Assembly (NCBI GenBank): GCA_944739405.2
Contig: OX123188.2
Span: forward strand, 63,197,251 to 63,261,250
Length of the DNA: 64,000 bases
Direction of reading: 5' to 3'
Source: Euclidia mi
Taxonomy: Eukaryota > Arthropoda > Insecta > Lepidoptera > Erebidae
This document shows positions 1-10,125 of the stretch, piece by piece. A program made the translations under genes and the position numbers. The notes beneath the pieces were generated by a model that worked only from the letters and a program-made list of their open reading frames with translations, searched no databases and was not told where the DNA came from. The number at the start of each line of letters is the position of its first letter. The stretch's first letter is position 1.

Positions 1-115
1 ACCAAACCACGTGTGTCGCCGGTATATATAAGGCCGGCGAGCGGGAGAGGGCGAGCGGGGCTCCCCACTGCTGTGCGTCACTCGTAGCGAGGCTCGCGAG
101 CGCTTGGGCACGACG
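1..115 (+). promoter_or_regulatory. TATA-containing GC-rich promoter-like segment at window edge
   Basis: A canonical E-box CACGTG lies at 8-13 and a TATA box (TATATATAAGG) at 23-33. GC-rich sequence follows to about 115 and then drops abruptly into AT-rich sequence. This architecture fits a core promoter or the U3/R part of an LTR cut by the window edge. No open frame follows, and without the sequence to the left I cannot choose between a host promoter and an LTR. Confidence 0.3.
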
Positions 116-439
116 TCACAATTCTAATATTTCCATCATCCCTTCAATAATTCAGTTATTCTAGTATTCAGACATCAAAAGTTCTCAATTAAACCATTCT
201 TTCAGTCATTTTAGTCTAATTTTTAAAAAGATATTATGCTCGTTAATTTTATTTCATAAGTATTATATCCTCATTTATATTCATTCAAATTTTCACTCAA
301 ATAGTATCTTGATTCAATTCAGTTCAATTCATAATATAGGTGATAAAATGTTTAGTCCATTCGGCATATCTACACTAACTGTTTTAATAATAAAAATTAC
401 GACACAGTGTATACAAGTACTATAAGCATTGCGTAACAA

Positions 440-1235
440 AAACGCTACTAATAAAAAATATTTTGACAGATTGCGTGTATACATGCGTTATAAGAGATCA
501 AAATATCTATTTAGACTTACACAAGCTCTACACACGCTTGCACCCTTGTATAAGGAGTGCGTAAGAGCAAAATGGCGGCTTTTTGGCCAGCTGTGGACAC
601 TGAGGTTGTCACTTTACTTAGGTTAAAATCTATGACAAAGAGGTTGGACTAGGAAGGTTATATTTCTTTGATCTATGAAATGAATGTTATTGTCGGTGGA
701 GGCGTTCGGAAGCTATGAGTACAAATCAAAACAAATTTATCCTTCAGAAAATAACAACCATTAGTCTTTAGTTTTTGTACTTACATTAGATTAATAGATA
801 AGGGATATCTTTAAGAAGAAACTCCATTTAATATATAATTAAGCTAGTAAAATTATATATAAACTATAAAATAAAATTAAATTATTAAAACCAAGTTACG
901 ATAGAAATTTTTGAACGTACTTCATAAAAGGTTGTCAGCATATTTGACGTACATACAGCTACACATCAACCTATACAAAACCAATATTAGCTGAACTAAT
1001 CAACAACAGGTTGGTAACACTAAGGGAGTTCGCCTAATATTGGTTTGGCTTAGGTTAATGTGTAGCTGTGTGTACACAGACTACACAGCGTGAGTAGTTA
1101 CACAAGCTTGTCTTTGCGTTTATTAGAAGCGATGTTGTGTAAGCCCTGTATAACTCCTATACAGACGTTATACGCTGTGTAAGTATTCATACGTTAAACG
1201 TGTGAGTAATATTTTTTATTAGTAAGACAGTAATA
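440..1235. repeat. Fold-back / MITE-like repeat with imperfect inverted arms
   Basis: A 40-bp inverted repeat with five mismatches pairs 951-990 with 1034-1073. Farther out, 454-470 and the reverse complement of about 1214-1230 share the 17-base core TACTAATAAAAAATATT, and related TTACACAAGC words recur on both sides. This looks like a non-coding fold-back DNA transposon, or two related repeats side by side. The outer limits are uncertain and no target duplication was resolved. The 65-residue ORF inside it is not protein-like. Confidence 0.35.
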
Positions 1236-1257
1236 TTATAAAGAGGAAAACTTTGTA

Positions 1258-1461
1258 TTTTTGTTTGTTTGTAATGAATAAACTAAAAAACTACTGGACC
1301 GATTTTAAAAATTATTTTACCATTAGAAAGCTACATTATCTAAGAGTAACATAGGCTATATTTTATTTTAGAAAATATGGGGGTTCGTAAGATATTTGGG
1401 TTTTTCGGGTACGCGAAGTAGTTCCCTCTCGACGCAGGTGATACCGCCGGGACACGGCTAG
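1258..1461 (+). mobile_element. Helitron-like 3' end fragment
   Basis: The segment ends in a GC-rich stretch (GCCGGGACACGG) followed by CTAG at 1458-1461 and then T, the terminal arrangement of Helitrons (CTRR end, insertion between A and T). The upstream part (ACTACTGGACCGATTTTAAA) resembles dispersed non-coding lepidopteran elements. No 5' TC end could be fixed. Confidence 0.4.
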
Positions 1462-1490
1462 TATTACAAAATAGTAAATAATAACAATTA

Positions 1491-1539
1491 TGGCCTTGAT
1501 TCAATATCATGGCCATGATTCAATATCATGGCCATGATT
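1491..1539. repeat. 19-bp tandem repeat, 2.6 copies
   Basis: The unit TGGCC(A/T)TGATTCAATATCA repeats at 1491-1509 and 1510-1528, followed by a partial copy at 1529-1539. There is one base difference between units. Confidence 0.85.
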
Positions 1540-1761
1540 TTGGTTTCTTCAACTTCAACACTTTCAATGGTTTCTGGATCAGAGGAGAACCAGAAACACC
1601 CAATATACACTATCATTCGTTTTATTCAGAAGAATGATCAAGGGTCTCCATAGTTTTTACTATCTATTTATTATCCATTATATTATCTACTTAAATTATA
1701 AACTATGAATATATGTTCTATGACCAGATCAGCTTGAGGACTTTGATAGTTTAGTTTTTGG

Positions 1762-2360
1762 TCAATTTCTAGTGCGCCATCCCTTAGAATAAAAGTTAAC
1801 AATTTTATTAATCCGTTGCAGTACATCAGAAGTTACAATCGAAGCATCGTATTGAACACAATTATATTGAATGGTTGCTATTTGTCGGAATTACACGGTG
1901 GATTTGCGGCTATTTATTTTTACAACGTACAAAGGTCGCAATTTCACGGGTTACTTGGTGAGTGTGTGACAACGTCAAATGTTCTTGGCTGTCGGTCCGC
2001 GGTGTAGCTAATGAGGCAAGGGCGGAGCGGCCGGGACAACGAGTGTCGATCTACACCGATAGTAGCACCACAAAACCACATAATGGTGAGCGGGAGCTCA
2101 CGCTTGCCGTCTGCGAATTATATGGCACATGAACAGACCTACCTGCAAAGATTATTTGCTTTAAACACATATTACATATACCTAATTCTACAGCTTTTGT
2201 TCTGGGTTTAGTTATCACGTGGTTCGAGTTAGATCTTGTGGTTTTAAAATCTGAAATAATTTATATCAATAAAGTTGATTTTAGATAAGAGTCTAGATAA
2301 TTACAAAATTTGGAAATCTTATTATTAGAACGGTACCACATTACGTTATAATCTGAATAA
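1762..2360 (+). mobile_element. Unclassified ~0.6-kb repeat, uninterrupted copy
   Basis: The first ~385 bases (1762-2149) match the reverse complement of 8043-8418 at roughly 90 percent. The remainder (2150-2360) matches the reverse complement of 3990-4211 more loosely. The junction in this copy is continuous at ...CTGCAAAGATTATTTG, while in the other copy a 3.8-kb LINE sits exactly there. It carries no convincing protein; the two small ORFs here are incidental. Family unknown: it could be a non-autonomous DNA element or an internal piece of a larger one. Confidence 0.6.
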
Positions 2361-3277
2361 GTAACAGCTAAGTGGAGTAACAAAGATTTAACTTTTTATG
2401 GGTATCTTTAATATTTTTTGTTCAAGTGCTTTGCGGTTAATACATTTTCCAATAAAGTTTTATGTGTGTACTAAACCTTTACCGCGGCTCTACGAACGTG
2501 AATTAAACGTCTAATGAAATATTATACACTTAAGTCTCCCGACCGCGCTGTCTGTTTGTATGAATGTGATAAACTTAAAAACTACTTAAGGGACCTTTAT
2601 ACGGTTGGAACCAATATATATTCATACACGAGGAAGGTTAGGGAGGGCCTAGTCTAGTATATAGATATAGATTTAATAAAATGTAGCTTTCTGGCAATCA
2701 TAAATAAGAGGAATTAGAATCACAGCGTATTATTAATTTACCTACTACAAATAAAATTATTCCTGTTCCAGCTAAATTCCAAGTACTTCTTGGAATTCCG
2801 TATGATTATGTACATACACATTAACTTCTGGTTTTATTGTGCCATAAATAGTGATTCATAAATCAATCAAGAAGCATTTCTCGGAAAAGAATAAAATGAT
2901 AAATCATAAACAAGGATCCTGATTTTGTTTATTTTTGCGAGGTTGTTTTTAACGCAATAACAGAGTATACAAAAAGAACATAGCTACTTATTATTATATT
3001 TTTTGTTTTAGAATTATTCCAATCTATTCCCGTGTGTTTGCCCAATATAAAAACCTGTTTCAGTTAGCGAGGTTGATGGAGCCCTTCTTCGCAGGGCTCC
3101 TATTTTTGTGTGTAGCGTTGTAATAAAATCTAACAACGCCTATTTGTAAATAATCAGGCTGTTTATAATTCTGTATGTAAAGGAACAGAGCAGGGAGGCA
3201 GATCGGCACAATTACTTCATTTTGCGGTCATATTTTCAGAGACAAGCTTGAGATTCCTTATGATTATAAATAAAAAA
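2361..3277. other. Non-coding; degraded repeat and a terminator-like hairpin
   Basis: About 2535-2680 resembles a dispersed insect repeat (GCGCTGTCTGTTTGTATGAA onward). A perfect 8-bp stem (GGAGCCCT 3078-3085 with AGGGCTCC 3093-3100) is followed by TATTTTT. No gene is seen. Confidence 0.5.
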
Positions 3278-3530
3278 ACGTAAGGTCATAGTCCACCACG
3301 CTGGCCAAGTGCGGGTTGGCAGACTTCACATGTCTTTCGAGAACATTATGGAGAACTCTTAGACATGCAGGTTTCCTCACGATGTTTTCCTTCACTGACA
3401 AGCAAGCGATAATCAACAATTTAATACGCACATAACTCCGAAAAGTCATAGATGCGTGCCGTGGACTCGAACCCGAGACCCACTGCGTAGCAGTCTGTCG
3501 GTCTCTCCATATCACATATGAGGGTATAAA
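3278..3530 (-). mobile_element. tRNA-headed SINE, copy 1
   Basis: Read on the minus strand it has a tRNA-like head with a B-box-like GACTCGAACCC complement near 3465-3480. A body with AACATTATGGAGAACTCT and GTTTTCCTTCACTG complements is shared with 9860-10125 (plus) and 33720-33880 (minus). The tail is truncated. It would be transcribed by RNA polymerase III and mobilised by a LINE; it encodes nothing. Confidence 0.7.
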
Positions 3531-3989
3531 TCTTGCGGTGGGATCTTAGATTATGTGCACATACACATTAACTATGTACTAAATCAGTCTGTTAAATCTT
3601 GCAGATGTTTTGTTAATTCAGATATAACTGCGGGTAGTAAGCAGCAGAGCGCATCTGTGTTGAAATCACGCAAAACGTTTGACGAGCCCAATCCCGCTTT
3701 TCCCTGATGTCGAATCCATTTGTGCCTTTATTCCAATATTGAGAAGAAAGCCTATACGAGAGCGCTTAACCACACTGATTCCATTGCTAAATAACCAATA
3801 AAAGTTGCACCAGCAAAACGTAAAATTGTTAGTGGTCAAACCAGGTTGAGAGTAGAAAAATCTTTTGGACAGTCCAGTTAGAAAAATGAACAATTCTCTG
3901 GATTTTCCAAGCGTATTATGTAGGTATACTTCCAGTCTAACGTTAATAAATATTAACTGAAAAAAGCTCTCATATTCGATTTAACTAAT
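3531..3989. other. No feature seen
   Basis: AT-rich non-coding sequence between a SINE and the split repeat. The open frame on the minus strand (3666-3893) has no recognisable protein character. Confidence 0.6.
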
Positions 3990-4211
3990 GCAGATATATT
4001 ATAACGTTATGTTCTAATTTTAAGATTTTCACGTTTTATAGTTATATAGACTCTTAGCTAAAATAAATTTTATTTATATTTAAGTAATTCCAGATTTGTA
4101 AAACTAAAGACTCGTGTAACTAAAACACAGAGACAACCAATGTAGAATCAGGTAGAACAAAAGGTGTAGAATCAGGTATATGTAATATGTGTTAAAGGCA
4201 AAATATCTTTG
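3990..4211 (-). mobile_element. Unclassified ~0.6-kb repeat, second copy, distal part
   Basis: The reverse complement aligns with 2143-2360 with small indels (shared words ACACATATTACATATACCT and TAAGAGTCTA). It is separated from its other part at 8043-8418 by the LINE at 4212-8042. ATCTTTG at 4205-4211 is one side of the LINE's target-site duplication. Confidence 0.55.
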
Positions 4212-4380
4212 TAAAAAGTAAAAGTAAAAAAAAAGTAAAAATATTTTTATTCCAAACACGCACAATAGAAAGCACAATAAGAAAAAAAAATAATACAAGA
4301 AAATCAACACACAAAATAAGATATAAAACAATAGAAAAATAAAAATAGAATAACAAACAAAAGTGTGACGTGTTAGAACA

Positions 4381-4436
4381 GGGCACAGTTCAGCATTTGT
4401 CAGGCAGATGCCTGACGCTGATTTTCAACTGTGCCC
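4381..4436. repeat. Stable stem-loop in the LINE 3' UTR
   Basis: Three nested stems: GGGCACAGTT (4381-4390) with AACTGTGCCC (4427-4436); CAGC (4391-4394) with GCTG (4417-4420); GTCAGGCA (4399-4406) with TGCCTGAC (4409-4416). It sits about 170 bases from the element's 3' end, where some LINEs carry the structure their RT recognises. That role is inference. Confidence 0.6.
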
Positions 4437-5131
4437 CTATTTTGAGTGACTCACGCACGTCAATAAAAAAAAACATTACAACATAATACAATAAAATAAA
4501 CCTATTAAATAGGATACGTAAACAAAGAATATATAAATAAATAGCATGCATACCTAGTTTAAAAAAATAAATAAATATTACGTATAACTACATATTATAT
4601 ATTATTGTAAACTGTACGTATATATACACAAAATAAATGCATTGAATGGGGAACCGAAGGGCAGCGCGGAGGACGCAGGCAACACCGACCGCGGCTGCGC
4701 GTCTCTCGCATCGACGTGCAAGTCGGCATCGACGTGACTACACGCTGCCGAGTGCACAGCGCACCACACAGCGGGCGCATGCCATAATAAGCCCCGCGCC
4801 GCGCATTGCGAGTACTTACAGAAACGTTCTCAAGCGAAAAAGCAAAATAAAATAATACATATTTACAACGGACGAAACAGGTTAGTACGTAAAATGTGTA
4901 TACCCTAAAATATCTATCATCTCTTCCAACCCTGGATATTGTGATAATATTTTTGTTGTTTGTTTTAGGATGCTAACTACAAATCAAATAAAAGCAGAAA
5001 GACGCTTACTAACCATCTTGCACAGTGACTATTAGTTGGTATATGTAGCAACAAGCACATATACTCAATCCGCACGAGAACCACAACACAAAAGGTACTT
5101 ATAACAATTCTACTACATAATTATTAGATAC

Positions 5132-5177
5132 ATCCACAGATATGAGAAGTAGTATACTACTTCTCATATCTGTGGAT
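5132..5177. repeat. Perfect 46-bp palindrome, no spacer
   Basis: 23-base arms meet at 5154/5155 with no mismatch (left arm begins ATCCACAGATATGAG). It lies in the LINE 3' UTR. It may be a local inverted duplication, or an assembly or template-switch product. Confidence 0.9.
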
Positions 5178-5480
5178 ACATCCATAATGCATAGATATTT
5201 AGAGCTTATTTTTATCAGCGAGAATAACAGTTTGTCTAATAAGTAGTACCTACTTATAAATAAAACCGTTATTTCCTTTAAGGTTTCCTACGTGGAGTGC
5301 CCGTGAAATATTACAAACAAACCAAGCAGGAAAGTAGACAAGTTATACCGCCGCGACAGAGATATAGTGGAATATACATATGTAGGTACACAGGCATGCA
5401 TAGCAGAGAAGCGGCGCAACACGACAACTTCAACAAAAACTAGAAATGCGGAGGTAAACAACAATCAACGCGAATGAATA

Positions 5481-5512
5481 CGCACACACACATACACACA
5501 CACACACACAAA
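5481..5512. repeat. (CA)n microsatellite
   Basis: An interrupted CA/CATA run close to the end of the LINE ORF. Confidence 0.8.
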
Positions 5513-5576
5513 AAACATACAAACGTGCCCTAGGTCGAATGGGATGAACATAAACACCTCTTTGTTACAGTTATAA

Positions 5577-8042
5577 CTATAACAAAGATGCGTTTATGTT
5601 CGTCATACCTAGCTTCCGCTGCGCGTCAATAAGATACTGCCGTACGTGTTTTCTGAAAGTATTTACTGTTTTGAGTAATCTCAAAGGCGGTGGTAAGTTG
5701 TTCCATATCTTAGAGGCGGCGTAGCGGAAGCTGCCCCTAAAAGCGTTCGTCTTGTGAGGCAGTATCGACAGCTGTACGGAGCACTGCCTTCTCGCGTATT
5801 CTCGCCCACTAGCCACCCAATTTAGTTTGTTAAACAAATAAATGGGCTCTTTAAAGTTAAGTACCGTAAACATAAGTGTGGCGAGATGTAGTTTGCGTCT
5901 TGACTTAATTTTAAGGATGAAGTTTTTATTTAGGTATGGCGTAACATGGCATCTACGTGGTATATTAAAACAGTACCTAGCACAGGCGTTCTGAACTCTC
6001 TGTATAAGCCGGTCAGTACGTGAGAGCAGACGCGGCCCGTATACCGTATCCGCGTAATTTAATTTAGATAACACCAGTGTCTCGATCAGTCTCACACGGA
6101 GATCTTCCGATAAGTAGGGACGCACTTTGTACAGAACCTTCAGTCTGTAAAAGCAATTTTGTACCAGTTCTGCGACGTGCTGCTCGTACTTGAGATTGGC
6201 ATCCAATTTAACACCAAGGTTGCGAGCTTCCTCTACCCTGTCGATTGTTTCACCTTGAAGTGTTAAGTTAGGGAGATTCAGAGAGTCTTTGTGTCTTTTG
6301 GTACCAAAAGCCATATATTTTGTTTTTGATGGATTGAGTACCAGGCAGTTGCGCTTAGCCCATTCCACGATACGTTGTAGGTCGTCGTTAATCTCTGCCA
6401 TAGCTTTCTCGTAATTGGCTTGTTTGAAAGAGATGTATAATTGGATATCATCTGCGTAAATATGGTACCTGGAAAATCTTATACAGTTTGTTATGTCCGC
6501 GCAATACAGAATAAACAAAATAGGGCCTAGTATAGATCCCTGCGGGACTCCTCTTGTGAGAGGCTCCAATTCAGAGCATACAGAAGAGCCATCGTTTTGA
6601 CGCAATTCCACACGCTGATAACGGTAGGACAGGTAACTATGGAACCATTGCACCGTTTTACTGTCGAAACCATAGTATGACAGCTTTGACAGCAACAGCG
6701 AAGTATGTATACTGTCAAACGCGCGAGAAAAATCCAATAGTACGAGTACTGTGCACATACCCTGGTCTTGCGCCCATAGGATGTTATCCGTAACATCAAG
6801 TAAAGCGGTAACGGTACCACGACGCTTACGAAAGCCTGACTGTAACATTGGCAGGATGTTATTACTTTCTAGATAACCTGTCAATTGTGTACAAACTACC
6901 TTTTCTAAGATTTTCGATAGACAAGGCAGAATACTAATTGGTCAAAGGTCTTTGACGTTCATTGGGCTGGAGTTCTTGGGCAGGGGCCTAACAGACGCTA
7001 TCTTCCAGACATCAGGACAAATAGAAGAATCTAATGACTTGTTTATGATACTTGTGATGGCAGGCAAAGTATAGGGCAATGACAACATAATCATCTCTAG
7101 ATTTATGCCATCGTAGCTCTCTGCATTAGATTTAAGGTCCATGATATATTTTAGGACGACGTCTTTACTCACAGGTGCTAGGGTGAAGATAGTGTCAGTG
7201 TAACAGTGGAACTCATAAAATGTCATCTCCGAGATGTGGACCAATGGATTTCCAGGAACGTTCAGAAAATGTCGATTGATTTCATTAGGGTCGGAAAACT
7301 GGCTTGGAAGCTCCCTAACTCTATTATTAGGCAATACAGTGCTTTTAAGGTTTTTCCATAAGTTTTTAGGCTCATTGATTTTTTTATTGATGTTAAATTT
7401 AAAATAAGCAACCTTTTCGTAATGCAGAGATTTCGAGACCAATGATTTCAACTGCTTGTAATACTCCCTACTGCTATCAGTTCTACATTTTCTATATTTG
7501 CCTAATGCGTCATCACGTAACGACACCATAAGCTTCACCGTGTCTGTTATCCACGGGTAAGATGGTTCTCTTATGAAGCAGGTTTTAATAGGTGCGTAGA
7601 TGTCAAACACAGCAATCATAAGTGAGTTAAGCCTATCCACCATCATGTTAACCGACGCAGACAACCGAACACTATCCCAATCAATCCTAGAGAGACAGCT
7701 ATGCAGACTATCGAGGCAAATTTGCTTGAAAGGTCTAAATTGGACCTTATAAGGCTTAAACTTATCTCGCCGTACATGAAACTCGCACACAATAACAGAA
7801 TGACCGTTAGTTTGCCTATAGGGTTCAACAGAAATGCGTTTCGCAGGTAAACTAGCACACACCAAGTCTATGAGAGACTCGCTTGTTTCAGTGAAATGAG
7901 TCGGGGCTGAAACGAGCTGATTAAGTTGTAAGCACGATAAGAATTCAGTTACCTTTATAGTTTTATGGTCATTTTTATTAAGCAGGTTGATATTAAAGTC
8001 TCCTAACAATATACAGATCTCGGTTTTATCTATATCTTTTTT
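5577..8042 (-). pseudogene. LINE ORF2: partial endonuclease plus reverse transcriptase, one internal stop
   Basis: The frame reads open across the whole segment except for one TGA at 6942-6944, in the conserved motif before RT domain 1 (after NVKDL, before PISILP). A CGA-to-TGA transition at an arginine codon is the simplest reading. Upstream: the endonuclease LLGDFNIN motif and SLIDLV; the final catalytic SDH-type motif reads NGHSV, so the aspartate is lost. Downstream: RT motifs LLDFSRAFDSI, TRGVPQGSILGP and YADD, and a long C-terminal domain (LSKLNYADTVYGPRLL, FRGSFRYAASKIWN). About 90 apparently in-frame residues before 8042 come from the older repeat, not from the LINE. The enzyme would nick target DNA and reverse-transcribe its own RNA; this copy cannot make a full protein. 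Confidence 0.8.
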
Positions 8043-8418
8043 ATCTTTGCAGGTAGGTCTGTTAATGTGCCATATATTTCGCAGACGGCAAGCGTGAGCG
8101 GGATCATAATGCGGATTTGTGGTGCTACTAGCGGTGTACATCGACACTCGTTGTCCCGGCCGCTTCGCCTTTACCTCATTAGCTACACCGCGGACCGACA
8201 GCCAAGAACATTTGACGTTGTACACTCACCTAGTAACCCGTGAAATTGCGACCTTTGCACTTTGTAAAAATAAATAGCCGCAAATCCACCGTGTAATTCC
8301 GACAAATTGGAACCATTCAATATAATTCTGTACAATACGATGCTTCGATTGTAACTTCTGATTTAGTGCAACGGATTAATAAAATTGTTAACTTTTATTC
8401 TAAAGGATGGCGCTCTAG
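8043..8418 (-). mobile_element. Unclassified ~0.6-kb repeat, second copy, proximal part
   Basis: The reverse complement aligns with 1762-2149 almost end to end (for example GCGCCATCC, AATAAAAGTTAACAATTTTA). It is interrupted at CAAAGAT by the LINE. The LINE is therefore younger than this repeat copy. Confidence 0.6.
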
Positions 8419-8682
8419 AAATAGAAATAGTGAACACCTTGAATTGATCGTAAACACAAATTCGCTGAAATGAGTGCTTTCTCGATACTAGTCATACTTT
8501 CTGACCATCAACCTCGTCTCTAAGACAGATTACATATGGATTCATTTAAGAATAAGTACTTGCCTTATTAATGTTGTTTTCCAGGATGTACATAGGTATA
8601 ACATACACCACAATCAATTAGTCGACTTAGTAGAATATAAGGTTATTTAGAGATTTAAAGAAATTATCATCGTATTAAAAAA

Positions 8683-8840
8683 AATGGTTACGTTCTGAAG
8701 AACGGAAAGGTCCGAAGCACCCGGAACCGGCCAACCTGTATGAAAGAGTAATGAATGTAGAGGAAGCTCGTGATGTTTGTAAGGATAGTAGCAAGTGGCG
8801 TTCCGTGATCTCTGCCTACCCCGACGGGAAAAATGCGTGG
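8683..8840 (+). pseudogene. Remnant of a LINE C-terminus
   Basis: A plus-strand frame reads VMNVEEARDVCKDSSKWRSV and then ISAYPDGKNAW; an earlier frame reads KNGKVRSTRNRP. This is the style of the last residues of an RT ORF in insect LINEs (DR.KWR motif). A GTAT repeat follows at about 8842-8860. Only a tail survives and the parent family is not resolved. Confidence 0.4.
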
Positions 8841-9479
8841 GTATATGTATGTATGTATGTAAAAAAGAGAAATATAAACAAATACGAACAATAAATAAAA
8901 CGTGTGTGCGTACCAACACAAAGTTGTATAAGGGTGCGTTTAAAAAAATCAGTATAGCCTAGAGACAACTAGTTTAATATCTTTTAAACTCATTGCGTAT
9001 ATTTCTTGGGGATCTCCTTCAGTATGGCTCTAACTATTTATTTATACAAAACGCGAAAGATTAAAAAAATAAATACCGTTTATTTATTATAATGCTACTC
9101 AGAGCCAAGTAAAAATATTATATCGTCTTCACTTTATTTAACACTAGATATTTTTTTCCTATTTCCTATGACAATTCACACATGGTCATGTAATTCCAAA
9201 CTAAGCAGATCTTGTATTATGCCACCAAATGACAGATGAACATTCTTATATATTGTTTAATACTCTATTATAGAATAATTACACTCAAACGCAACCATTG
9301 CTCGCTCTCATAACACAACGCTTTATCCTGGGTGGAATAAGAACTCTTACCGGTTTAGCAGTCAGGGCCATTCTAGTGACTAATGACCCTGAATGCTACT
9401 ACCCTGACCAACATAATATTCTACTACATTCACACAACAACAGTTGGTTCCAATCTAAGCAGACGCTTATACTATCTCA
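8841..9479. other. No gene seen
   Basis: AT-rich sequence with GTAT repeats at the start. The 127-residue plus-strand ORF that begins at 9298 runs into the SINE below and is not protein-like. Confidence 0.5.
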
Positions 9480-9680
9480 TACTAGACAATGGATAAACTT
9501 ACTTATTTACTTATTTTTTGTAATTAGATACATAATAAACGTAGTAACACCCAGACCAAGACAAACATCCATGTTCATGCACACAAGTGTTTGTCTTGAC
9601 CAGGAATCGAAGCTGCTACCTTCAGTGTGGCGGTCGTTTACGCTCCCGCTACGCCACCGGGTCGTACCAGTTACCAGGTA
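9480..9680 (-). mobile_element. tRNA-headed SINE, second family
   Basis: On the minus strand it begins GGTACGACCCGGTGGCGTAG (A-box region), has a B-box-like CTTCGATTCC, and contains the palindromic word GTTTGTCTTG twice. Its tail is rich in TTATT/AATAA. A likely polymerase III retroposon. Confidence 0.5.
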
Positions 9681-9859
9681 ACAGGGCATACAATTTGCGA
9701 CTCAGGGCTACGACATACTGTAACTCCTCGTTCCAGGAGCAGCTGTAGCACGGCGCTGTTTTCAGTATTACGGTAGCGGTAAGCGCACGGGTAAACCGGC
9801 GCCGTAGCCTTTTTAAATTGACGCTATGAAATATTTAAACAAAAATTAAGAAACGATAG

Positions 9860-10125
9860 CCAGACGCAGATGGTCTCGGGGGTTCGAATCCACGGCGCGC
9901 ACCGATGACTTTTCTAAGTTATTATCGCTTGCATCGGTGAACGAAAACATCGTGAAGAAACCTGCATGTCTGTTCTGTTCTCCATAATGTTCTAAAGACA
10001 TGTGAAGTCTGCCAACCCGCACTCGTCCAGCGTGGTGGACTATGGCCTTACCCTTCTCATAGTGAGAAGAGGCCCGTGCCCAGCAGTGGGAAAGTTTATA
10101 TACTTGGCTGATGATGAAATGAATT
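9860..10125 (+). mobile_element. tRNA-headed SINE, copy 2 (sense)
   Basis: B-box GGTTCGAATCC at about 9882-9892, body matching the complement of 3278-3530, then GCCCAGCAGTGGGA and a 3' end GGCTGATGATGAAATGAA. The 3' end resembles the ATGATG tails of RTE-type LINEs, which could supply the retrotransposition machinery (inference). Confidence 0.65.

Larger units (their letters stand above)
4212..8042 (-). mobile_element. 5'-truncated CR1/Rex1-like LINE with long 3' UTR
   Basis: A 3,831-bp non-LTR retrotransposon on the minus strand, bounded by matching ATCTTTG heptamers (4205-4211 and 8043-8049; sense CAAAGAT). It holds the C-terminal half of an endonuclease and a full reverse transcriptase (5577-8042), then a ~1.36-kb 3' UTR. 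The sense 3' end carries AATAAA near the end and a TTTTTAC-type simple tail, not pure poly-A. ORF1 and the N-terminal half of the endonuclease are missing, which is usual 5' truncation. Clade assignment is from general protein appearance (GVPQGSILGP, YADD, long conserved C-terminus) and stays tentative. Confidence 0.75.

Noticed and set aside
4104..4386. Phe/Leu-rich minus-strand ORFs resembling membrane segments
   Set aside because: They arise from T-rich simple sequence at the LINE 3' end and the adjoining repeat.
8842..8860. Telomere-like or regulatory repeat
   Set aside because: It is a plain GTAT microsatellite following a LINE tail.
9298..9681. 127-codon plus-strand ORF
   Set aside because: Runs through a SINE in antisense; no protein-like features.
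9860..10125. Possible tRNA gene (GGTTCGAATCC)
   Set aside because: No full cloverleaf; the box belongs to a SINE head with a shared non-tRNA body. The same applies to 3278-3530, 9480-9680, 12691-12780 and 16204-16441.
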